DNA of 64,000 nt from an uncultured Bacteroidales bacterium (GCA_905210435.1 CAJLWO010000005.1:1-64000); one strand, 5' to 3'. Shown: positions 52,195 through 61,605, numbered from the stretch's first letter. Notes: generated by a model from the letters alone, not told the origin. Numbers and translations: made by a program.

Positions 52195-53901
52195 TTACGC
52201 TTTGTATACCTCAAGCTGGCAGGGGCAGAAATTAGCGATGAATTCCGCATGTTTCTCTACCTCGGCGCGGGCGATATTGCCGTAGACGATAGCGCTCTTG
52301 GTCATCGACTCGCTGTTGTAGCGCGAAGCGTCGGTGATGAGGAGGTACGACATGATGATGTTGCCGGCCATCTCTACGAGGCGACGTGCCATGAAGTCGG
52401 TGAAGGCGGGGTCGTTGACCTCGTTGACTTTGGCGATGGCAGCCTGATATTTTGCAATGAGACCGGTAAGCATCTCCTTGACGGGAGCAAGTTTCTCGCT
52501 CACTTCCATCTTGGCGTACTCTTCCATGAGAGCGGCGTAGGTGCCGGTGGTGACGTGGCGGATGGCTGCCACTACCTGAAGCTGGGTAGTACCTTCATAG
52601 ATTGAAGTGATACGTGCGTCGCGGTATACGCGTTCGCAGGCGTAATCCTTCATGAAGCCCGAGCCGCCGTGTATCTGGATGCAGTCGTAGGCGTTCTGGT
52701 TGCAGTATTCGCTCGAAAGACCCTTTGCAAGCGGAGTGCAGGCGTCGGCATATTTGCGGTAGAGCTTGAGCTCGGCCTTTTCCTCGGGAGTGAGCTTGCG
52801 CTCTTTCTCGATATCCTCGTATGCCTTGTAGAGGTCGACGTAGCGCGAAGTCTCGTAAAGGAGGCAGCGCGAAGCGTCGAGTTTAGCCTTCATTACTGCG
52901 AGCATCTCATACACTGCGGGGAACTCGATGATAGCCTTACCGAACTGCATACGCTCTTTGGCATAGCCGAGAGCCTCGCGGTAAGCGATTTCGCTCACAC
53001 CTACCGACTGGGCGGCGATGCCGAGACGTGCGCCGTTCATAAGCGCCATCACGTATTTGATAAGACCCATACGGCGAGAGCCGCAGAGTTCGCAGGGAGC
53101 GTTCTTGTAGACGAGCTCGCAGGTGGGCGAACCCTTGATACCCATCTTGTTCTCGATGCGGCGTACGGTCACACCGCCGTTGCGCTTGTCGTAGATGAAC
53201 ATAGAGAGGCCGCGGCCGTCCTTTGTGCCCTCTTCCGAGCGTGCAAGCACCAGGTGGATGTCGGAGTCACCGTTGGTGATGAAGCGTTTTACGCCGTTGA
53301 GCACCCATGAGCCGTCCTCTTTCTGAGTGGCTTTGAGCATTACCGACTGGAGGTCGGAACCTGCATCGGGTTCGGTAAGGTCCATCGACATGGTCTCGCC
53401 CTCGCATACGCGGGGGATGTAGCGCTGCTTCTGGTCCTCGTCGGCAAACTCATAGATAGTCTCGGCGCAGTCCTGCAGGCCCCAGAGGTTCTCGAAACCT
53501 GTATCGGCGCGGCTTACGATGTCGGCGGCCATGATATAGGGAGTGATGGGGAAGTTGAGACCGCCCAGACGACGGGGCATCGACATGCCCATCAGGCCGG
53601 CCTTGCGGCATGCCTCGAGGTTTTCCTTGGTCTTGTCGGCATATACGACACGGCCGTTCTCAACGTGGGGACCCTGATGGTCTACATCCTCGGCATTGCC
53701 TGCGATGATTTCACCGCAAAGGTCGCCGACGATTTCGAGCACCTTGTCGTAGTTGTCCATAGCGTCCTCGAAATCAAGAGGAGCGTCGTCATATTTTTCT
53801 GCATCAGCATAGCCGCGCTCCTTGAGCTCGACAATCTTCTTCATCAACGGATGAGAAAGATGCTGCTTTAAATCGGGATTATCGGTATAAAAATTAGCCA
53901 T
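52195..53901 (-). CDS. Acyl-CoA dehydrogenase
   Basis: A 568-residue FAD enzyme that oxidises acyl-CoA (or, with a bifurcating ETF, reduces enoyl-CoA). Family motifs include MDLTEPDAGSDLQ, WVLNGVKRFITNG, ENKMGIKGSPTCELVYKN and QIHGGSGFMKDY; the catalytic base is Glu436 in IYEGTTQLQ. The protein is longer than the usual 380 residues because of an N-terminal extension and an additional C-terminal helical region, as in other Bacteroidetes homologues. It is the third gene of etfB-etfA-acyl-CoA dehydrogenase, 9 bases after etfA, so ETF is its electron partner. The acyl chain preferred is not known. Confidence 0.92.
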   Translation of the reverse strand: MANFYTDNPDLKQHLSHPLMKKIVELKERGYADAEKYDDAPLDFEDAMDNYDKVLEIVGDLCGEIIAGNAEDVDHQGPHVENGRVVYADKTKENLEACRKAGLMGMSMPRRLGGLNFPITPYIMAADIVSRADTGFENLWGLQDCAETIYEFADEDQKQRYIPRVCEGETMSMDLTEPDAGSDLQSVMLKATQKEDGSWVLNGVKRFITNGDSDIHLVLARSEEGTKDGRGLSMFIYDKRNGGVTVRRIENKMGIKGSPTCELVYKNAPCELCGSRRMGLIKYVMALMNGARLGIAAQSVGVSEIAYREALGYAKERMQFGKAIIEFPAVYEMLAVMKAKLDASRCLLYETSRYVDLYKAYEDIEKERKLTPEEKAELKLYRKYADACTPLAKGLSSEYCNQNAYDCIQIHGGSGFMKDYACERVYRDARITSIYEGTTQLQVVAAIRHVTTGTYAALMEEYAKMEVSEKLAPVKEMLTGLIAKYQAAIAKVNEVNDPAFTDFMARRLVEMAGNIIMSYLLITDASRYNSESMTKSAIVYGNIARAEVEKHAEFIANFCPCQLEVYKA

Positions 53902-53910
53902 ATCGAGCTG

Positions 53911-54939
53911 TTATTTCGAGTTTTTCTTATAATATTTAATGAGTTTGGGGAGCACATCCTCGATATTGCCGGTTATGACATAGTCGGCAATAGTGTTGAT
54001 GGGTGCGTTGGGGTCGTTGTTGACCGAGATGATAATCGAGCTCTCCTGCATGCCGGCGATGTGCTGTATCTGGCCTGAGATACCGCAGGCGATGTAAAGC
54101 TTCGGACGTACGGTCACGCCGGTCTGTCCGATCTGACGCTCATGCTCGCAATATCCGGCATCGACAGCCGCACGCGAAGCGCCTACTTCGGCACCGAGTG
54201 TGTTGGCAAGCTCATAGAGCAGGTCGAAGTTCTCTTTCGAGCCTACGCCGTAGCCGCCGGCCACGATGATGGGCGAATTCTTGATGTTGACCTTTGACTT
54301 CTCGATGTGGCGGTCGATGATTTCAACCACGAAGTCGCTGTCGGCAACATATTTCTTTGCGTCGAGGTCGATTACTTCGGCCTTGTGGTCGGGATTGAAC
54401 ACCTCTTTTTTCATCACGCCCTCGCGCACGGTAGCCATCTGCGGACGGCATTCGGGGTTGACAATCGTAGCCACGATGTTGCCGCCGAAAGCGGGACGTA
54501 TCTGATAGAGCAGGTCGGTATATTCCTTGCCTGTCTTGGGATCCTTGTGGTCGCCGATTTCGAGCGACGTACAGTCGGCGGTCAGACCGCTGTGGAGCGA
54601 CGATGACACGCGGGGACCGAGGTCACGGCCTATGCAGGTAGCGCCCATGAGGCATATCTGCGGCTTGATTTCCTTGAACAGGTTGATGAGCACTGCGGCG
54701 TGAGGATTGGAAGTGTAGGGATAGAGGCGCGCGTCCTCAACCTTGTACACTACGTCGGCACCGTAGGGAGCCACCTGTTTTTCTACATCCTTGAGGTTGT
54801 CGCCGATGACAAGCGCTTCGAGCTTCACTCCCAGACGGTCGGCGAGATGACGGCCTTTGGTAAGCAGTTCGAGGCTCACGTCGGCTACTTTGCCATCTTC
54901 ATATTCGCAATATACGATAAGATTATTGTTGTCTGCCAT
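53911..54939 (-). CDS. etfA: Electron transfer flavoprotein alpha subunit EtfA
   Basis: A 342-residue ETF alpha subunit; the N-terminal half is the Rossmann-like domain, and the C-terminal FAD domain contains GGYGVGSKENFDLLYELANTLGAEVGASRAAVD and YIACGISGQIQHIAGM. It accepts or donates electrons to the acyl-CoA dehydrogenase encoded next. It follows etfB by 29 bases. Confidence 0.94.
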   Translation of the reverse strand: MADNNNLIVYCEYEDGKVADVSLELLTKGRHLADRLGVKLEALVIGDNLKDVEKQVAPYGADVVYKVEDARLYPYTSNPHAAVLINLFKEIKPQICLMGATCIGRDLGPRVSSSLHSGLTADCTSLEIGDHKDPKTGKEYTDLLYQIRPAFGGNIVATIVNPECRPQMATVREGVMKKEVFNPDHKAEVIDLDAKKYVADSDFVVEIIDRHIEKSKVNIKNSPIIVAGGYGVGSKENFDLLYELANTLGAEVGASRAAVDAGYCEHERQIGQTGVTVRPKLYIACGISGQIQHIAGMQESSIIISVNNDPNAPINTIADYVITGNIEDVLPKLIKYYKKNSK

Positions 54940-54968
54940 TTTCTTTAAATTGATTGAGGCGGCCGTTA

Positions 54969-55841
54969 TCAGCCGATAGTATGATTAGCTATAAGCTCTT
55001 TTACGAGATTCTCTATCTGCTCGTCGTTGTCTTCAAGGCGGAGGCTTTCCTTTGCGGTGAACACCACGTTCTCGATAGCCTTTACCTTGGTGGGCGAGCC
55101 GGGGAGACCGATCTGTTCGGGATCAGCTTCCACGTAGGCGGCGCTCCATTCCTGAAGATTGAGGTCGGGACGGGCGTCGACGATAGCCTGCTGCTCGGGG
55201 GTAAGTTTAGCCTTTTCGGTGGGCGATACGGCACGTTTGTATTTCATCACGCGCTTTGCGTTGCGGGGACGGCAGGCGTCGGCCGAGCCGGTCACGGTGA
55301 CAACGCAGGGAAGGGGAGCCTTTACAGTCTCCACACCGTTCTCCAGACGACGTTTCACTACCACGTGACCGTCTTTGAGTTCGAGAATATCCTCAGCGTA
55401 AGTGATTTGGGGAATACCTAATTTTTCTGCGATCTGCGGACCTACCTGTGCAGTGTCGCCGTCGATGGCCTGACGTCCGCCAAGTATGATGTCATAGTTG
55501 CCGAATTTCTTTACAGCCTGTGCGAGCGAATAAGATGTAGCAAGAGTGTCGGCACCGCCAAGCACTCTGTCGGTCAGCACGATACCGCCGTCGGCACCGC
55601 GAAACATAGCTTCTCTTATTATCTCCGACGCACGCGGAAGTCCCATGGTAAGCAGCGTAACGGTAGAACCGGGATTGGCGTCCTTGAGTCGGAGTGCCTG
55701 CTCAAGAGCATTCAGGTCCTCGGGGTTGAAGATGGCGGGAAGCGCTGCACGGTTGATCGTGCCATCTTCTTTCATCGCATCTTTGCCGACATTGCGGGTG
55801 TCAGGCACCTGCTTGGCCAGCACAATGATGTTTAAACTCAT
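54969..55841 (-). CDS. etfB: Electron transfer flavoprotein beta subunit EtfB
   Basis: A 290-residue ETF beta subunit. The start MSLNIIVLAKQVPDTRNVG is typical. The segment ILGGRQAIDGDTAQVGPQIAEKL resembles the motif that binds the second (bifurcating) FAD in electron-bifurcating ETFs rather than the AMP-binding version of mitochondrial ETF (D-D-C-N-Q-T-G). This suggests flavin-based electron bifurcation together with the acyl-CoA dehydrogenase; biochemical proof is needed. First gene of the operon, under the promoter at 55969-55999. Confidence 0.93.
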   Translation of the reverse strand: MSLNIIVLAKQVPDTRNVGKDAMKEDGTINRAALPAIFNPEDLNALEQALRLKDANPGSTVTLLTMGLPRASEIIREAMFRGADGGIVLTDRVLGGADTLATSYSLAQAVKKFGNYDIILGGRQAIDGDTAQVGPQIAEKLGIPQITYAEDILELKDGHVVVKRRLENGVETVKAPLPCVVTVTGSADACRPRNAKRVMKYKRAVSPTEKAKLTPEQQAIVDARPDLNLQEWSAAYVEADPEQIGLPGSPTKVKAIENVVFTAKESLRLEDNDEQIENLVKELIANHTIG

Positions 55842-55968
55842 AATCTTTACTTTTTATGATTTAAAATTACTATTCTCATTGCCACAAACAAAGCGTCGGC
55901 GCGATTATAGTCTGAATTTCAAGAATTTAGAACACACAATCGGCTTAACCACTTCATTTTCAAGTTTA

Positions 55969-55999
55969 CAAAGATAGTTTATTTTTGCAATTTATCAAA
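55969..55999 (-). promoter_or_regulatory. consensus promoter of etfB-etfA-acyl-CoA dehydrogenase operon
   Basis: Minus strand TTTG (55996-55999), 19 bases, TATCTTTG (55969-55976) match the Bacteroidetes consensus exactly. The leader before etfB is about 120 bases. Confidence 0.65.
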
Positions 56000-56056
56000 A
56001 ACTTTCCGACAAATTGTCTAATATTTCCCATTATTAGTCAATTTGTCGGAAAGTTT
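55999..56056. repeat. long inverted repeat upstream of the etfB promoter
   Basis: AAACTTTCCGACAAATTG (55999-56016) and its exact complement (56039-56056) are continued inward by CTAAT/ATTAG after one mismatch. It directly abuts the -33 box and lies downstream of purF-like, so it may be a terminator or an operator of the etf promoter. Confidence 0.6.
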
Positions 56057-56083
56057 ATATATTAAGCCGGAATTGCCGCAGAG

Positions 56084-56150
56084 GTCAGACGAGTCGGACG
56101 AGTCAGACAAGTCGGACCGGTCGGACATGTCTGACTCGTCGGACTTGTCC
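56084..56150. repeat. 9-bp tandem repeat GTCNGACNN, about seven and a half units
   Basis: Units GTCAGACGA, GTCGGACGA, GTCAGACAA, GTCGGACCG, GTCGGACAT, GTCTGACTC, GTCGGACTT, then GTCC. Same unit and period as in the tenA-thiD gap. Confidence 0.85.
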
Positions 56151-56200
56151 TAATCCTAAAATGATACCGCTGACGGGGGATGCCCTGCGCCAGCCGTGTA

Positions 56201-57616
56201 TCAATAGTAGCTCGAGCCGTCGAAGCAGTGCGTACAGATGCGTTCCTTAGGCAGTCCTATGGCGTTGACTATATCGTCTACTGTATTGAATTGCAACGAA
56301 TCAAGGCCGAGACGCACGCGTATCTGCTCCACCATCGCTGCGTATTCGGGGGTGGTATGGTCGGCATACTTGTCGAGGTTGGCGTTCTGGCCCCCCTCGA
56401 GGTCTGCTATCACACGACGGGTTATAAGCTCCATTTCGCTCCGTGAGCTGGTGAAATTGAGGAACGTGCAGGGGAAAATAAGCGGCGGACACGATATGCG
56501 CACATGCACCGCTTCAGCTCCTGCCTCACGTATGTCGCTCACATTGTCGCGCAGCTGCGTGCCGCGCACTATGGAGTCGTCGCAGAAGGCCACTTTCTTA
56601 CCCTTCAGAAGCGATCGGTTGGCTATAAGTTTCATCTTGGCCACGAGTTCGCGGCGTTCCTGCGTGCTCGGGGTGAACGAACGGGGCCATGTGGGAGTAT
56701 ATTTGACGATACCGCGCAGATAGGGCACGCCCTTGCCCTGGGCATAACCGAGCGCCATGCCTATGCCTGAATCGGGCACGGGGCTTACGAAGTCCACTTC
56801 CGTCTCGTCGCGCTCGCCCATGTCGAGGCCGAGAGAGTAGCGCATCTCGTCGACATTGCGGTGCTCGTATTCGCAGGGGGGATAACCGTAGTAGGTCCAC
56901 AGGAAGGCGCATATCTGCATCTTGTCGAGCGGCTGCTGCAGGGTTGTGAATCCGTCGGCGTTGAAGCGGACTATCTCGCCCGGGCCGAGGTTATGGTCGA
57001 TTTCGAAACCGAGATTGGGGAATGCGCACGTCTCGGATGTCACCGCACGGGCGCCTCCGTCGATATGGCGGCCGAGTATCACCGGCGTGCGGCCGAGTTT
57101 GTCGCGGGCGGCGACGACATCGCCGTTGTCAAACAGCAGCAGCATCGAGCATGAGCCCTGCACGCGACGGTACACGTTGTTGATGCCGTCGACAAGGTCC
57201 TTGCCCTGCGATATCAGCGTGGCCACTACCTCCGTCGGGTTGACTATGTCATAGCTGTGCTCGCAGAAATGCTGTCCGTCAAGCAGAAGTTCGCGTTCAA
57301 GCTCCACGACATTGTTGATACGCGCCACGGTGACAATGGCAAACTTGCCGAGACGGCAGTTGATGATGATAGGCTGCGCGTCGGTATCCGAAATCACCCC
57401 TACCCCGCTGTTGCCGGAAAATGTGTCGAGGTCGCCCTCGAACTTGGTGCGGAAATAAGAGTTTTCGATATTGTGTATCGAACGGGTGAAAATGCCGTCG
57501 CGCGACACTGTCACTATACCTGCACGTTTGGTTCCCATGTGGGAATTATAGTCCACGCCGTAAAACAAGTCGTTGACGCATGCTTTCTTTTTAGCTACGC
57601 CGAAAAAACCTCCCAT
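56201..57616 (-). CDS. PurF-like phosphoribosyltransferase protein with degenerate glutaminase domain
   Basis: A 471-residue homologue of amidophosphoribosyltransferase (PurF). It starts MGGFFGVAKKKAC, where PurF has Met-Cys-Gly, so the N-terminal nucleophile cysteine is missing. The segment that normally holds the arginine and glycine of the active site (HxRYxTxG) reads SGNSGVGVISDTDAQP, and the Asn-Gly that normally follows is VARINNV. The C-terminal phosphoribosyltransferase domain keeps a good PRPP motif, VAFCDDSIVRGTQL. It is therefore unlikely to hydrolyse glutamine itself and may use free ammonia, a partner, or be a regulatory PRPP-binding protein. It lies 132 bases downstream of purL. 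Similar paralogues are known in Bacteroidetes under the name amidophosphoribosyltransferase. Confidence 0.8.
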   Translation of the reverse strand: MGGFFGVAKKKACVNDLFYGVDYNSHMGTKRAGIVTVSRDGIFTRSIHNIENSYFRTKFEGDLDTFSGNSGVGVISDTDAQPIIINCRLGKFAIVTVARINNVVELERELLLDGQHFCEHSYDIVNPTEVVATLISQGKDLVDGINNVYRRVQGSCSMLLLFDNGDVVAARDKLGRTPVILGRHIDGGARAVTSETCAFPNLGFEIDHNLGPGEIVRFNADGFTTLQQPLDKMQICAFLWTYYGYPPCEYEHRNVDEMRYSLGLDMGERDETEVDFVSPVPDSGIGMALGYAQGKGVPYLRGIVKYTPTWPRSFTPSTQERRELVAKMKLIANRSLLKGKKVAFCDDSIVRGTQLRDNVSDIREAGAEAVHVRISCPPLIFPCTFLNFTSSRSEMELITRRVIADLEGGQNANLDKYADHTTPEYAAMVEQIRVRLGLDSLQFNTVDDIVNAIGLPKERICTHCFDGSSYY

Positions 57617-57699
57617 AATTTTTCCTTTTAATTGACGCCACGCCCCCGTGAGCGGACATCGGTTGTATCTATCGGTAAACTTTATTATTTGAAAGACAA

Positions 57700-57735
57700 G
57701 CGCGAGCGGAGCATCTGCAATGCATCCGCCCGCGC
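57700..57735. terminator. GC-rich imperfect hairpin between purL and the purF-like gene
   Basis: GCGCG(a)GCGGA...TCCGC(c)CGCGC with an inner GCAT/ATGC pairing in the 132-bp gap; on the plus strand it is followed by GATTGCTTTTTATT. It probably weakens read-through from purL to the next gene. Confidence 0.5.
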
Positions 57736-57748
57736 CGATTGCTTTTTA

Positions 57749-60700
57749 TTATTTCGTTTTGTCAAGTATCCACTTGCGGGCGTTGACAAACATCTCGATC
57801 CACGGCGTCACCTCCTCGTTGCGTCGGTTGGCGGGATAATATCCGCACTGCCACGGGAACATGGCGCGCTCGGGGTGAGGCATCATGGCCAGATGACGGC
57901 CGTCTTTCGACGCGATACCGGCAACCGCCGCACGCGAACCGTTGGGGTTGGCGGGATAAGCCGAATAGTTGTACTGCGCCACGATATTGTATTCGCTCAA
58001 CGGCATGGGCAGATTGAATTTGCCTTCGCCGTGGGCCGCCCATATACCGAGCTTCATGCCCGACAGCGAACCCATCATGACCGAATTGTTCTGAGGTATC
58101 TTGACCCCGAGGAACTGCGACTCGAATTTGTGCGATATGTTGTGCTCCATGCGGGTCGGTTTCTCATGCTCGGGATTTATGAGGTTGAGCTCAATCATGA
58201 GCTGGCAGCCGTTGCAGATACCGAGCGACAGCGTGTCCTCGCGGGCGAAGAAGCGGCGCAATGTCTCTTTTGCCTTATCGTTCCACTTGAATCCGCCTGC
58301 CCAGCCTTTTGCCGAACCGAGCACGTCGGAGTTGGAAAATCCGCCGCAGAACACTATGAGGTTGACATCGTCGAGTGTCTCGCGGCCCGACATAAGGTCG
58401 GTCATGTGCACATCCTTCACCTCGAAGCCTGCCATATAGAGCGAGTAGGCCATCTCGCGTTCGGAGTTGACACCCTTCTCGCGGATGATGGCGCAACGCG
58501 CTTTCAACGGTTCCTTGTGGCGGCGGTCAAGGCCGAGAGCCTCGACAGTGCCCTTGAACGAAGCCGGTATACGGTAGCGTATAGGCTGCTTCTTGTAGTT
58601 CTCGAAACGCATTGCCGCGCATTCTGCTCCGCTCTGCATTCGGTCGAGCAAGTACGATGTCTCGAACCATACGTCGCGCAGATAGTCTATGCCGAGGAGC
58701 AGCTCCTTCTCGCCGTGCTCTATCATTACGGTGCGCTCGTCGGTGGGATAACCGATGGGGAAATATTTCACGCCGGCATCGTCGAGTATCTTCTCCACGG
58801 CGGCTTTCTTCTTGTCGTCGACCTGGATTACCATTGCGGGATTCTCGGCAAACAGTATCTTGACGAGGTCTTCCTCGCCGTACATCTTGAAACCGGTAGT
58901 GTGGAAGAACACACCGCCGTCGGTGTTGGCGAAAGTCATCTCGAGAAGCGTCGTCACAAGACCTCCGGCCGATACGTCGTGAGCGGCAAGCAGTTTGCGC
59001 TGCTTCACGAGTTTCTGCATGGCCTCGAAAGCCGCGGCGAATTTTGCAGGGTCAGTCACGGTCGGAGCGTCGGAACCGACTTTGTTGAGCGACTGATATA
59101 GTGCCGAACCGCCCAGACGCAATGCATCCGACGAGAAATCTATATAATATAATGTCGAAACACGCGGCGAAAGCACGGGAGAAAGCGTGCGGCGCACATC
59201 GGCCACCTCGCCGGCCGCCGAAATAATCACCGTGCCGGGCGCGTACACTTTGTTTTCACCGTATTTCTGTGTCATCGACAATGAGTCTTTTCCGGTAGGA
59301 ATATTGATGCCGAGCGAGCAAGCGAAGTCGGAACAAGCCTCGACAGCACGGTAGAGAGCGGCGTCCTCTCCTTCATTCTTGCAGGGCCACATCCAGTTGG
59401 CCGACAGCGATACTGATTTCAATCCCTTGGCCAGATTTGCTCCGGCGATGTTGGTAAGGGATTCAGCGATTGCCATCACCGAGCCTTTGGCCGAGTCGGC
59501 AAGCGCCACCTGCGGGGCGTGACCGATTGAAGTGGCGATACCGGCATGTCCGTTGTAGTCGAGCGCCACGACGCCGCAGTCGCTCAGCGGCAGCTGGATT
59601 TCACCCTGGCACTGCTGGCGCGCCACCTTGCCGGTGACCGAACGGTCCACTTTGTTGGTAAGCCAGTCCTTGCAGGCCACGGCCTCAAGCGAAAGCACTC
59701 CGCGTAGATACTCCTCGATATGGCTTTCGTCGGTCTCGGCTGCTGTATATGTGCGCTCTACGGTATTGTCGCGCATTATCGTCTTGGGCGAGTTGCCGAA
59801 CATATCCTCCATAGCGAGGTCGATGGGACGGTTGCCATCTTTGTCCTCAAATACGAAACGGTTGTCGTCGGTGGTTTCTCCTACGACGTAAAGGGGTGCG
59901 CGTTCGCGCTGCGCTATGCGCTCCACGTAGGGTATATCTTTGGCATTGATTACGAAGCCCATGCGCTCCTGGCTCTCGTTGCCGACAATCTCCTTGGCCG
60001 ACAGCGTCTTGTCGCCTACGGGGAGGGCATCGAGGTCGATGTGGCCGCCGGTAGCCTCGACGAGTTCCGACAGGGCGTTGAGATGGCCGCCTGCACCGTG
60101 GTCGTGGATTGAGATGATGGGGTTCACGTCATCCTCGGCGAGAGCGCGGATTACGTTGGCCACACGCTTCTGCATCTCGGGGTTGGCACGCTGCACGGCG
60201 TTGAGCTCAATGGCGTTGGCATACTGACCGGTCTCGACCGACGACACTGCACCGCCGCCCATACCGATACGGTAGTTGTCACCGCCCATCACCACTACTT
60301 TCTCGCCTGCTCCGGGCACGCCTTTGATGGCGTCTTTCTTGGCAGCGAAGCCAACACCGCCTGCAAGCATAATTACCTTGTCATAGGCGTAGAAGCGACC
60401 CTCCTCTTCGTGCTCGAACGTCAGGAGCGAACCGCAGATGAGCGGCTGACCGAACTTGTTGCCGAAATCCGAGGCACCGTTTGATGCTTTGATAAGGATG
60501 TCGGCCGGTGTCTGGTAGAGCCACACACGCGGATTCATCATGAGTTCATAGCGGTGTTCGGGGCTGAGACGGGGATATGATGTCATATAGACAGCCGTTC
60601 CGGCGATAGGCAGCGAAGCCTTACCGCCGCCGAGACGGTCGCGGATTTCACCTCCGGTACCGGTAGCTGCACCGTTGAACGGCTCGACCGTAGTGGGGAA

Positions 60701-61447
60701 GTTGTGGGTCTCGGCCTTGAGTGATATTACGGTGTCTATGTCTTTTACGCGGAAATAGTCGGGACGGTCGGGGTGCTCGGGCGAGAACTGCTCGACCTTC
60801 GGACCCTTAACAAACGCCACGTTGTCCTTATAGGCCGACACGAGGGCGTTCTTGTTTTCCTGCGATGTCTTCTTGATTAATTTGAAAAGCGAAAGGGGTT
60901 TCTCCTCGCCGTCGATGACGAACGTGCCGTTGAATATCTTGTGACGGCAGTGCTCCGAGTTGACCTGCGAGAATCCGAAAACCTCGCTGTCGGTCAGTTT
61001 GCGGCCGAGTTTTTTGGCCAGCTCGTCGAGGTACTGCTCCTCGTCGGGCGACAGGGCGAGGCCTTCAGCCTTGTTGTATTCCCGTATATCGTCGATATAT
61101 ACCACCTCGTCAGGCTTGCGGTTGGTATCGAACACATGCGAATTGATGCCGTCGTATATGCGGTAGAGCATCCGGTCGTAGTCGGCGTCAGGTTCCGTCC
61201 TGACGAACTGTTCGATACGCGTGATGCCGCTCAAGCCCATATTCTGGGTGATTTCTACTGCGTTTGTGCTCCAGGGGGTTATCATCTCCTTTCGCGGTCC
61301 GCGATACACACCTTTTACTGAAGTTGACGACAAGGGTTTTGCACCCGAGAGCAGCCAAGTAAGGCGCTCAATCTCTTGCTCGTTGAAGCGATGATCGGTC
61401 TCAATACCGTAGATTAAGCCGGTCCCTTTTTTGAAAAATATTACCAT
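57749..61447 (-). CDS. purL: Phosphoribosylformylglycinamidine synthase PurL (large, single-chain form)
   Basis: A 1232-residue FGAM synthase that converts FGAR, glutamine and ATP to FGAM in purine synthesis. The N-terminal region (to about 130) is the PurS-like part, then FGAR-binding and AIRS-type ATP domains (CRHKIFNGTF, SLKAETHNFPTTVEPFNGAATGTGGEIRD, NWMWPCKNEGEDAALYRAV, DSLSMTQKYG). The C-terminal class I amidotransferase has nucleophile Cys1078 in LGICNGCQLM and the catalytic His-Glu in MMPHPERAMFPW. It starts 3 kb ahead of the purF-like gene and is divergent from the clostripain-family gene. Confidence 0.97.
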   Translation of the reverse strand: MVIFFKKGTGLIYGIETDHRFNEQEIERLTWLLSGAKPLSSTSVKGVYRGPRKEMITPWSTNAVEITQNMGLSGITRIEQFVRTEPDADYDRMLYRIYDGINSHVFDTNRKPDEVVYIDDIREYNKAEGLALSPDEEQYLDELAKKLGRKLTDSEVFGFSQVNSEHCRHKIFNGTFVIDGEEKPLSLFKLIKKTSQENKNALVSAYKDNVAFVKGPKVEQFSPEHPDRPDYFRVKDIDTVISLKAETHNFPTTVEPFNGAATGTGGEIRDRLGGGKASLPIAGTAVYMTSYPRLSPEHRYELMMNPRVWLYQTPADILIKASNGASDFGNKFGQPLICGSLLTFEHEEEGRFYAYDKVIMLAGGVGFAAKKDAIKGVPGAGEKVVVMGGDNYRIGMGGGAVSSVETGQYANAIELNAVQRANPEMQKRVANVIRALAEDDVNPIISIHDHGAGGHLNALSELVEATGGHIDLDALPVGDKTLSAKEIVGNESQERMGFVINAKDIPYVERIAQRERAPLYVVGETTDDNRFVFEDKDGNRPIDLAMEDMFGNSPKTIMRDNTVERTYTAAETDESHIEEYLRGVLSLEAVACKDWLTNKVDRSVTGKVARQQCQGEIQLPLSDCGVVALDYNGHAGIATSIGHAPQVALADSAKGSVMAIAESLTNIAGANLAKGLKSVSLSANWMWPCKNEGEDAALYRAVEACSDFACSLGINIPTGKDSLSMTQKYGENKVYAPGTVIISAAGEVADVRRTLSPVLSPRVSTLYYIDFSSDALRLGGSALYQSLNKVGSDAPTVTDPAKFAAAFEAMQKLVKQRKLLAAHDVSAGGLVTTLLEMTFANTDGGVFFHTTGFKMYGEEDLVKILFAENPAMVIQVDDKKKAAVEKILDDAGVKYFPIGYPTDERTVMIEHGEKELLLGIDYLRDVWFETSYLLDRMQSGAECAAMRFENYKKQPIRYRIPASFKGTVEALGLDRRHKEPLKARCAIIREKGVNSEREMAYSLYMAGFEVKDVHMTDLMSGRETLDDVNLIVFCGGFSNSDVLGSAKGWAGGFKWNDKAKETLRRFFAREDTLSLGICNGCQLMIELNLINPEHEKPTRMEHNISHKFESQFLGVKIPQNNSVMMGSLSGMKLGIWAAHGEGKFNLPMPLSEYNIVAQYNYSAYPANPNGSRAAVAGIASKDGRHLAMMPHPERAMFPWQCGYYPANRRNEEVTPWIEMFVNARKWILDKTK

Positions 61448-61597
61448 GCGTTGCTGAACGTGATGATTGGGTTTCCGCCGCGAAGTTACAACTTTTTTTC
61501 CATTCCCGCAACAAAATGCGGCACCTAAGGGTAGCGGCGGGCGATTTCAATCTCCCTGTCGGGCGGCATGTTTTTTTCGGGTATCGGATATTTTCAC

Positions 61598-61605
61598 TAT
61601 CTTTG
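61598..61605 (+). promoter_or_regulatory. -7 element immediately before the protease gene
   Basis: TATCTTTG ends 7 bases before the ATG at 61613, so transcription is expected to start at or within a few bases of the start codon, giving a nearly leaderless message. The upstream -33 area is a T-rich run (61571-61577). Confidence 0.5.

Noticed and set aside
57632..59101. 489-codon plus-strand frame
   Set aside because: Antisense to purL, which has all expected motifs.
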